Source: Actinomadura rifamycini DSM 43936 (GTDB taxonomy: Bacteria; Actinomycetota; Actinomycetes; Streptosporangiales; Streptosporangiaceae). Taken from it: DNA of 64,000 bases. The stretch lies in assembly GCF_000425065.1 (NCBI RefSeq), contig NZ_AULB01000007.1:62001-126000 (forward strand), in the 5' to 3' direction. Positions 39,184-47,100 of the stretch are shown here, piece after piece. Position 1 is the stretch's first letter, and the number at the start of each line of letters is the position of its first letter. Below the pieces are notes generated by a model. It made no database searches. It had not been told where the DNA came from and was given only the letters and a program-made list of their open reading frames with translations. Both the position numbers and the translations under genes were made by a program.

Positions 39184-40551
39184 CTGAAGGACATCCTGTG
39201 GAGGTCCGCGGACACGCTCCGCGGCTCCATGGACGCCGGCCAGTACAAGGACTTCGTGCTGGGCCTGGTGTTCCTCAAATGGGCCTCGGGCTCCGGCGCG
39301 TTCGACGTCCCGGAGCCCGCCCGCTGGGACGCGCTCGCCGCCTCCGGGGACGGCCGGGCGCTGGACGCCGCGATGGACGCGCTCATGGCGGCGAACCCCG
39401 CGCTGGCCGGGGCCCTCCCGAAGATCTTCACCACCGTGGACGGGCGCCGCCTCACCGAACTCGTCCGCCTCATCGACGGCGCGAGCATCGGCACCGGCGC
39501 GCCCGGCGGGCCCGGCGACGTCCTCGGCGAGGTCTACGAGTACTTCCTCGAGCGGTTCGCCCGCGCGGAGGGCAAGCGCGGCGGCGAGTTCTACACGCCC
39601 GCCGCCGTGGTGCGGCTGCTCGTGGAGATCCTGGAGCCGTACCGGGGACGCGTGTACGACCCGTGCTGCGGCTCCGGCGGCATGTTCGTCCAGGCGGAGA
39701 AGTTCGTGCTGAGCCACCGGGGCCGCCGGGACGACATCGCGGTGTTCGGGCAGGAGGCCAACGAGCGGACGTGGCGGCTGGCGCGGATGAACCTCGCCGT
39801 CCACGGCATCGCCGGCGACCTGCGCCGCGCCGACACCTTCTGCACCGACGCCCACCCCGGCCTCTGCGCGGACTTCGTGCTCGCGAACCCGCCGTTCAAC
39901 ATGTCCGACTGGTACCGGCGGGCGGACGACCCCCGCTGGCGGTTCGGCGTCCCGCCCGCCGGGAACGCGAACTTCGCGTGGATCCAGCACATCCTCGCCA
40001 AGCTCGCGCCCACCGGGTCCGCGGGCGTCGTGATGGCGAACGGCTCGATGTCGTCCACGCAGAAGGGCGAGGGCGGGATCCGGGCGGCGCTCGTGGAGGC
40101 CGACCTCGTGTCCTGCATGGTGGCGCTGCCGCCCCAGCTGTTCCGCACCACGCAGATCCCCGCGTGCCTGTGGTTCCTGACGCGCGACAAGGGCGCCCGC
40201 GCGGGCCACGTCCTGTTCGTCGACGCGCGCGGCATGGGCACCCTCGTGGACCGCACCGAGCGCGTCCTGACGCCCGCCGACATCGACCGGATCGCGACCG
40301 CGCACCGCGCGTGGCGCGCGGGCCGTCCCGTGGACGAGCCGGGCTTCGCGCGCTCGGTGTCCCTGCGGGAGATCCGCGACCACGGGCACGTCCTCGCGCC
40401 GGGCCGCTACGTCGGCGCGCCCGCCGCCGAGGCCGCCGAACCCGCCGCCGACCGCATCGAGCGCCTCACCAAGGAGCTGCTCGCCTGCCTGGACGAGTCG
40501 GCCCGCCTCGACGCGGTCGTCCGGGCCCGGCTGGACGGGCTGGACGGGTGA
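39184..40551 (+). CDS. hsdM: Type I restriction-modification methylase subunit
   Basis: A 455-residue HsdM-like N6-adenine methylase. After a short N-terminal helical domain (LWRSADTLRGSMDAGQYKDF), GGEFYTPAAVVRLLVEI leads to motif I, VYDPCCGSGGMF, and motif IV, LANPPFNMSDW. The frame is closed just upstream and the first ATG (39229) would remove the helix that always opens HsdM. A CTG at 39184 with GGGGGGCG before it restores the family start, so CTG initiation is proposed; ATG 39229 is the alternative. It pairs with HsdS by a GTGA overlap. There is no hsdR, so the unit can methylate but not cut on its own. Confidence 0.85.
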   Translation: MKDILWRSADTLRGSMDAGQYKDFVLGLVFLKWASGSGAFDVPEPARWDALAASGDGRALDAAMDALMAANPALAGALPKIFTTVDGRRLTELVRLIDGASIGTGAPGGPGDVLGEVYEYFLERFARAEGKRGGEFYTPAAVVRLLVEILEPYRGRVYDPCCGSGGMFVQAEKFVLSHRGRRDDIAVFGQEANERTWRLARMNLAVHGIAGDLRRADTFCTDAHPGLCADFVLANPPFNMSDWYRRADDPRWRFGVPPAGNANFAWIQHILAKLAPTGSAGVVMANGSMSSTQKGEGGIRAALVEADLVSCMVALPPQLFRTTQIPACLWFLTRDKGARAGHVLFVDARGMGTLVDRTERVLTPADIDRIATAHRAWRAGRPVDEPGFARSVSLREIRDHGHVLAPGRYVGAPAAEAAEPAADRIERLTKELLACLDESARLDAVVRARLDGLDG

Positions 40552-41606
40552 CGGTCCGGCTCGGCGACCTCGTCGACCTGGCGAACGGGAAGGCGCGGCC
40601 CGCCCCCGGCGCCGCGTACCGCACGTACGGGGCGAACGGCGTGATCGGCACGTCCGACCGGTTCAACGCGGAGGCCGGCACGGTCGTCGTCGGCCGCGTC
40701 GGCACCTACTGCGGCGCCGTCCACTACAGCCCGGACCGCTGCTGGGTCACCGACAACGCGATCATCGTCACGCCCCGGGACGGCGTGAACCCCCGCTACG
40801 TCCACTACCTGCTGAAGGCCCTCGACCTGAACCGGTACCGGCTCGGCTCCGGCCAGCCGCTCCTCACCCAGGGCGTCCTGAAGGACCTGCCGGTGCCGCG
40901 CGCCTCCCGCGCCCGCCAGGACCGCGCCGCGGGCGTCCTCGGCGCCCTCGACGACAAGATCGCCGTGAACGGGCGGCTCGCCGCGCTCGCCGACGCGCTG
41001 GTCCGCGCCCGGTACGACGAGGCGGCGGCCGCGGCCCGGGCGTCCGTCCGCCTCGACGCCCTCGGCACGCTCGTCCGCGACCTCGTCCCGGCGTCCCGCA
41101 TCCCGGACGGGGAGCCGTACATCGCGCTGGAGCACGTCCCCCGCCGCAGCATGTGGCTCACCACGTGGACGGCCGCCGCGGACGTGCGCAGCGGCAAGAC
41201 GCGTTTCGCCGCGGGCGACGTCCTGTTCGGCAGGCTCCGCCCCTCCTTCCACAAGGTGGGCCTCGCGTTCGTGGACGGCGTCGCGTCCACCGACATCCTG
41301 GTCGTCCGCCCGGGCGAGGCGGCGCACCGCGCGTGGCTGCTGGCGGCGCTCGCCAGCGACGCCGTCGTCGCGCACGCGTCGGCCGTCGGCGACGGCACCC
41401 GGATGCCCCGCGCCGCCTGGTCCGACCTGGCCCGCTACGAGGTCCCGTGGCCGGGCGACGGCGCCGCCCGCCGCTTCGGCGCGACCGTCGCGCCGCTGGC
41501 CCGCCGCGTCGCGGCCGCCGCCGCCGAGTCGGCGTCCCTCACCGCCCTCCGCGACGCGCTCCTGCCCGTCCTGGTCCCCGCCGCGGACGTCCCGTCACCC
41601 GCGTGA
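40548..41606 (+). CDS. hsdS: Type I restriction-modification specificity subunit
   Basis: A 352-residue HsdS-like protein with two target-recognition halves. The first opens VRLGDLVDLANGKA, then shows the family-typical YGANGVIGTSDRF and GRVGTYCGAVHYSP, and ends in a coiled region (LGALDDKIAVNGRLAALADAL). The second is shorter, with GDVLFGRLRPSFHKVGLAFVDG and another terminal helical spacer. It is somewhat short for HsdS (about 400), so the second domain may be reduced. The GTG start overlaps the HsdM stop, and it is the last gene of the plus-strand cluster before a convergent TetR gene. Confidence 0.85.
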   Translation: MTVRLGDLVDLANGKARPAPGAAYRTYGANGVIGTSDRFNAEAGTVVVGRVGTYCGAVHYSPDRCWVTDNAIIVTPRDGVNPRYVHYLLKALDLNRYRLGSGQPLLTQGVLKDLPVPRASRARQDRAAGVLGALDDKIAVNGRLAALADALVRARYDEAAAAARASVRLDALGTLVRDLVPASRIPDGEPYIALEHVPRRSMWLTTWTAAADVRSGKTRFAAGDVLFGRLRPSFHKVGLAFVDGVASTDILVVRPGEAAHRAWLLAALASDAVVAHASAVGDGTRMPRAAWSDLARYEVPWPGDGAARRFGATVAPLARRVAAAAAESASLTALRDALLPVLVPAADVPSPA

Positions 41607-41623
41607 TCCGGGGCGGCGGGCCG

Positions 41624-42238
41624 TCACGGCCGCGGGGCGCGGCGCCGCAGGACGGTCTCGGCGAGTTCGGCCAGCAGCTCCAGGCGACGCCGCTCGGCGT
41701 CGGGTTCCGGGACGACCGTCCGGTGGATGGTCTCGCCGTCGAACAGGTGGCGGGCCGCCGACACCAGGACGTGCCGGTCCTCGTCCGGCAGGTCCCGCAG
41801 GCCGGGGGCGGCGCGGGCCAGCTCGGTGATCGCGTCGCGGTAGCGCTCCGCCGCGGGCGCGAGGCGCGCGCGCAGCTCGGCGTCGGTGCGGGCCGCCACG
41901 AGCAGCTCGAACCAGACCACGTTGTCGACGGCGCGGTGGCGGCCGCGCATCAGCTCCAGGGCGTCCCGCAGGCCGGCGTCGGGGTGCGCCGCGAGCTGCT
42001 CGCCGACCAGGGCGAGCTGGCGGCGGCCCACCTCCTCCGCCGCGGCGACCAGCAGGTCGAGGCGCGTGTCGAAGTGGCGGAACAGGCCGCCGCGCGAGAC
42101 GCCCGCGCGGGTGCAGATCTCCCCGACGGACGCGCGGGCGTAGCCGACCTCCGAGATCGCGGCGATGGTCGCGTCGAGCAGCCTGCCGATGGTCCCTTCC
42201 CTGCGCTCCCGCTGGGTGCGCCGCCGCTCCGTCGTCAC
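41624..42238 (-). CDS. TetR family transcriptional regulator
   Basis: A 204-residue TetR repressor. The helix-turn-helix lies at about 36-60 (YARASVGEICTRAGVSRGGL then FRHF). The C-terminal half is helical with no assigned ligand. Its GTG start overlaps the stop of the amidohydrolase gene (GTGA), so the two are one operon, and the long inverted repeat over the operon promoter at 43986-44011 is its most likely operator, which implies autoregulation. The ligand would be related to the amidohydrolase substrate. Confidence 0.9.
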   Translation of the reverse strand: MTTERRRTQRERREGTIGRLLDATIAAISEVGYARASVGEICTRAGVSRGGLFRHFDTRLDLLVAAAEEVGRRQLALVGEQLAAHPDAGLRDALELMRGRHRAVDNVVWFELLVAARTDAELRARLAPAAERYRDAITELARAAPGLRDLPDEDRHVLVSAARHLFDGETIHRTVVPEPDAERRRLELLAELAETVLRRRAPRP

Positions 42239-43980
42239 GCCATGGAGGGTATCCGGGGCCGGCCCGCGCGCAGGAACCCGCCGGTCCGCCGGGTGCCGTG
42301 GGCCTCGGTGAACCGGCCGTCCAGGAACAGCGGGACGCCCGCGACGAGGGTCGCGGTGACGGTGGCGTCGTTGCGGTTCACCATCCGCACCAGTCCGCCG
42401 AACTCCTCGAACGGCGCCTCGCGGGCCTCGTCCAGGGACCCGTCGAGACGGTCGGGGTCGACGACGACGAGGTCGGCCCGGTCGCCTTCGCGGAGCGTGC
42501 CGGCGTCGATGCCGTACCAGTGCGCGAGCTCCCCCGTCAGCCGGTGCACGGCCCGCTCGACGCTCATGAAGCCGCCGTGGTGGGCGCGGCTCAGCAGCCG
42601 CAGCGGGAAGTTGTAGAACGCCATGTTGCGCAGGTGCGCGCCCGCGTCGGAGAAGCCCATCTGCACCTCGGGCAGGGCGCTGAGCTTGTCCAGGGCCGCG
42701 GGCCGGTGGTTGGAGATGACGGTGTACCAGCGCAGCGCGCGCCCGTGCTCGACGACGAGGTCGAGGAACGCGTCGACGGGGTGGACGCCGCGCTCGTCCG
42801 CCACCTGCCCGAACGAGCGGCCGACGACCGCCGGGTCGGGGCAGGCGACGATGTGGGCGTCGTACAGGTCGCGGTGCCAGATGCGCGGCGACCAGCGGTT
42901 CTCGTAGTCGCGGCGGAAGCGGCGGCGGTAGTCCTCGTCGCGCAGCAGCGCGTTCCGCTCGACCTCCTCCTTCAGGTGCAGGGCGGCCGCCCCGGCGCCG
43001 AACTCCTCGAAGACGACCAGGTCGATGCCGTCCGCGTGGACCCGGAACGGGACCGGCAGGTGCTGCCACCGGAAGTCGCCGCCGAGCCGGTTGGACGCGC
43101 GCGCCAGCGGCCCCATGATGTGCATGAGCAGCGGGTTGGCCTTGACGTCCGCCGCGGCGAGCATGCTGGTCTTGAGGGGGCGGCGGCCGCCGCGCCCGAC
43201 GGACGCGGCGAGCGCCGGGACCAGGCTGTAGGGCGTGTTCAGGTTGGGGATCGTCTGGAGCACCCGGCCCGCGCTCCGCACGATCCGGTACAGGCGGCGG
43301 CGCTCCTCGCGGGTCGCGAAGGTGGACGGCAGGGTGCGCGACCGGTAGCGGTCGCCGTCCATCTTGTCCCACGGGTTGCGCATCTCCGACAGGCCGAGCA
43401 TCCCGGCCTTGAGGGCGTCGACGAGCCGCAGCTCCATCTCCCGCAGTTCGGCGGCGCTCGGCTTGACCCGGCGGTCGGTGGACCGTCCGAGGCCCATCAC
43501 GGACGCCCGCAGGTCGGAGTGCCCGAGGAACGCGGCGACGTTCGGGCCGAGCGGGAGCCGTTCGAGCGCCGCGGCGTACTCCTCGGCGGTGTCCCAGGTC
43601 CGATGCTGTTCGAGCGTGCGGATGACGTGCTCGCGCGGCACCGCCTCGACCCGGCTGAACAGGTCGGCGGCGTCCAGCGGGCCGACGTGCACGGTGCTCA
43701 GCGAGCACGAGCCGAACACGACGGTCGTGACCCCGTGCCGCACCGACTCGCCGAGTCCGGGCGCGGCGAGCACTTCGGCGTCGTAGTGGGTGTGGACGTC
43801 GACGAAGCCCGGCATCACCCAGCGGCCCGCGGCCTCGACGACCCGAGCCCCGTCCGCGTCCAGCTCCGCGGCGGTGACGGCGGCGACCCGGCCGTCCCGG
43901 ATCCCGATGTTGCGGACGGCCGACGGCGCGCCCGTCCCGTCGAACCAGCGCCCGCCCCGGACGATCACGTCGTATCCCAT
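42235..43980 (-). CDS. Amidohydrolase, N-acyl-D-amino-acid deacylase family
   Basis: A 581-residue metal-dependent hydrolase. The N-terminal beta part leads to the first metal site VMPGFVDVHTHYDAE (about 57-71, HxH), the family-typical HGVTTVVFGSC (about 84-94) and a late FSDAGAHLRNM (about 453-463) with the catalytic Asp. This is the D-aminoacylase layout of the amidohydrolase superfamily, which cleaves N-acyl-D-amino acids; the exact substrate is unknown. The ATG at 43980 is chosen over 43989 because the promoter -10 ends seven bases before it, which makes the message leaderless. Cotranscribed with the TetR gene. Confidence 0.88.
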   Translation of the reverse strand: MGYDVIVRGGRWFDGTGAPSAVRNIGIRDGRVAAVTAAELDADGARVVEAAGRWVMPGFVDVHTHYDAEVLAAPGLGESVRHGVTTVVFGSCSLSTVHVGPLDAADLFSRVEAVPREHVIRTLEQHRTWDTAEEYAAALERLPLGPNVAAFLGHSDLRASVMGLGRSTDRRVKPSAAELREMELRLVDALKAGMLGLSEMRNPWDKMDGDRYRSRTLPSTFATREERRRLYRIVRSAGRVLQTIPNLNTPYSLVPALAASVGRGGRRPLKTSMLAAADVKANPLLMHIMGPLARASNRLGGDFRWQHLPVPFRVHADGIDLVVFEEFGAGAAALHLKEEVERNALLRDEDYRRRFRRDYENRWSPRIWHRDLYDAHIVACPDPAVVGRSFGQVADERGVHPVDAFLDLVVEHGRALRWYTVISNHRPAALDKLSALPEVQMGFSDAGAHLRNMAFYNFPLRLLSRAHHGGFMSVERAVHRLTGELAHWYGIDAGTLREGDRADLVVVDPDRLDGSLDEAREAPFEEFGGLVRMVNRNDATVTATLVAGVPLFLDGRFTEAHGTRRTGGFLRAGRPRIPSMA

Positions 43981-43985
43981 GCCGA

Positions 43986-44016
43986 ACATAGAAACCAATC
44001 GGTCGCTATGTGTCAA
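43986..44016 (-). promoter_or_regulatory. Leaderless promoter under a 26-bp TetR-type operator
   Basis: On the minus strand TTGACA (44016-44011), a 17-base spacer and TTCTAT (43993-43988) form a promoter whose predicted start coincides with the amidohydrolase ATG. Bases 43986-44011 are an inverted repeat: outer arms ACATAG and CTATGT, inner arms ACC and GGT around GATT. The repeat touches the -35 and covers the -10, so a bound TetR dimer would block the polymerase. Confidence 0.75.
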
Positions 44017-44032
44017 GGGTCCGTGGAACGCC

Positions 44033-44074
44033 ACCGGCCCGGGCCCGCGCGCCTCCGCGCGGACCCGGGCCGGT
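44033..44074 (-). terminator. Strong terminator hairpin after the carboxylase gene
   Basis: Outer arms ACCGGCCCGGG (44033-44043) and CCCGGGCCGGT (44064-44074) are perfectly paired, one mismatch follows, and CCGCGCG with CGCGCGG continues the stem. It lies just downstream of the carboxylase stop on the minus strand and insulates the amidohydrolase promoter. Confidence 0.7.
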
Positions 44075-44100
44075 CGACGGCCGGACGCCCCAGGGGGCGG

Positions 44101-47100
44101 CTACCGCGCCAGGCGGGCCTCCAGGGCCTCGATGATCCGCGGGCGCATCTCCGCGGCGCCGATGACCGCGTCGACCGAGCCGACCTCCACCGCGCGCCGG
44201 ATGTCGTGCACCCGGTCGAACTCCGCGGCCACCTCGGCCTGCTTCTCCGTCCGCACCGACGCGCGCAGCTCGACCAGCTCGGCGAGCAGCGCGGCGCGCT
44301 CCGGACCGGCGGCGGCCGCCGCGCGGCCCTCCAGGTCGCGCACCCGCGGGTCGGCCGCGGTGCGGGCGTCCACGTCGTGGGTGAACACCACCGCGGCGGC
44401 GGGCGCGCCGCCCAGCACCGACGCGAACGAGCCCTCCAGCGCGAACACCGTCATGTCCGGGTTCAGCGCCTTCGAGAACACCACGAACGCGCCGCCGTGG
44501 TACCGCGAGATCACGCAGAACACGATGGGGCCCCGGAAGTTCACGATCGCGCGCCCGATCTCCGCCCCGTACTCCAGCTGCAGCTTCCGCAGCGACTCCG
44601 GGGACCCGTCGAAGCCCGACAGGTTCGCCAGCACCACCAGCGGCCGGTTGCCGCTCGCCGCGTTGATCGCCCGCGCCGCCTTCTTCGACGACAGGGGGAA
44701 CAGCGTGCCCGCCGTGTAGGCGTCCGGCCCGTCGGTGGGCGGGAACCCGCGCCGCGGCACCGGCCGCGACTCGATGCCGAGCAGGCACACCGGGATGCCG
44801 CCGAGGTGCACGTCCTGCACCGCCGCGGTCTCCGCGTCGGCCATCCCCGCCCAGCGCTCCAGCACCGGGTGGTCCTGGTCGGACAGGGCGCGCATCACGG
44901 TCCGGATGTCGAACGGCTTCTTGCGGTCCGGGTTCGCGGCCGCCGAGAAGATCTCCCCGACGGTCGTGAAGTCGCTGCCCTCGACGGCGTGCGGGAAGTC
45001 GGAGACGTCGCGGTCGGCGGGGTCGGCCGTCTCCGCCCGCCGCGGCCCGTCCTCGCCCGGCGCGACGTACGTGTGCTCGTAGTGCGCCATCAGCACGTCC
45101 CGCGCGGACACCAGGTCGGGCGCCCAGTACTGCGCCTGCCCGTTCGGGCCCATCACCCGGTCGTGGCCGCCGATCCCGAAGTTGTCCTCGGCCGACACGC
45201 CGCCGGAGAAGTCCAGCGCCTGCTTGCCGGTGAGCACCATCGCCGAGTCGGGCGTCATCACGAGGACGCCCTTGGTGTGCATCAGCATCGTCGCCTCGGC
45301 GTTCCAGTACGGCTGCGCGCCGACGTTGACGCCCGCGACCACGATGTTGATCTCGCCGCCGTCCTGGGTGAACTCGACGATCCGCTTGAGCGCCGCCGCC
45401 ACCCAGTCCATGTTCTCCGTGCCCGAGTCCATGGAGATCCGGGCGCCGGACGACAGCGCGTACCACTCCAGCGGCACCCGCATCCGCTCCGCCAGGTCCA
45501 GCGCGGCGATCACGCGGCGGCACTCCGGTTCCGACAGCGCGCCGAGCGACTTCGTCGGGTCGCCGAGCAGCACGACCCGCGTGACGCCCTCCGGGTGCAG
45601 CCGGGTCGGCGTGCGGACGACGCCCGCGACCATCGCCGCCGTGTTGCGCCCGGCGGGCCGGTCGACGGGCACCAGCGCGTGGGCGCCGTCGAGGTCGTGC
45701 TCGACGAAGTCGCCGAGCATCCGCGTCAGCTCGTACGGGTACACGGTGTTGCGGGCGCTCGCGCGCAGCACCTTCTGCCGGTAGCCGCCGACCGGCTCGA
45801 CCGGCTCGTCGGACGGCTCCCCGACCGTCACCCGGACGCCCCCGGCCGCGCCGAACGCGACGCGCGCGGCCATCTTGCTCAGCTCGCCGGTCTCCCGGTC
45901 GCGCCGCCGCCCGATGATCAGGATCTCCTCGAGCCCGGCGCCCGCGGCCGTCGGCAGCACCCGCCCGACGATCATCTCCAGTTCCGCCCGGGTGAGGCTG
46001 ATCGGCGGCCACACGTACACGACGATGCGGTTGGTGCCGACCCGCTTCTTCGACGGGCGCAGCTCCCGCGCGCGGCGGATCGAGTCGAGGCAGCTCGCGA
46101 TCGTGTACTCGGCCATCGGCAGGGTGACCAGCCGGCCGTCCTGGTCGCGCAGCTCCGTCATGTCCCGCACCTGCGCGAACGCGACGAGGCGGTCGTCCGC
46201 CGGGTTCTCCTTCGCGACCGCCTGGAAGAGGTAGACCTCCTCGTCCGACGACGGCAGCCGGGTCAGGTCGAACTCGCTCAGCCGCTCCAGCTGCATCCGC
46301 TGCGCGATGTACGGGTGCAGGCCGCGGATCAGCCGCTCCTCCGCCATGCCGTCCCCGGACGGGCGGAACGTGAAGTGGTGGTGCATCACCGCGCCGCGGC
46401 TGCCCGCGACCGTCGCGGTGATGCGGCGGACCCGGTCCGGCAGCGGGTGCGCGGCGACGACCTCGTGCAGCGCGGCCGCCATCGCGTCGAAGTCGTCCGG
46501 CTGCCCCTCCCACGCGAGGTAGATGTCGGCGTCGACGTCCTCGTCGCCCGCCAGCTCCGCGAGGCCGCGCAGCGCGCCGCCCAGCGCCTCGAAGCGGACC
46601 GCCGCCGACACCAGGCACGAGCCCGCCCGCTCGGCGACCACGAACGTGCAGCCCGCCGCCTCCCGGGTGCCGACGCCGATGAGGCCCTTGTTGCCGTAGT
46701 ACCGGCGGGTCAGCACCTCCAGCATGACCGTGTTGTCGGCGTCGCCGCGGTCGAGCCGCCGCCCGAGCAGCCGCACCAGCGGCTCGGTGCTGCGCACCAT
46801 CTCCGCGATCCGCTCCGCGCGGTCCGGCGCGTCCGGCGTCGCGTCCAGGTACCGCAGGTGCTTGCGGACGTCGGCGTACACGCGGGCGCGGTTGCGGCGC
46901 AGCAGCGGCTGCGCGAACCACGCGAACACCACGCCGCACGCCAGGTCGTACACCACCGGGAACCGGACCTGCGCCGCCGCCACCAGCCGCTCCAGCGCGA
47001 GCCCGACGGTCTCGCGCATCCGCTCGTCCGGCGGCGGCTCCAGCAGCCACGCCCGCAGCAGCGCCGCGACGACCGCCGCGTCGGCGGACGCCCGCTGCCG

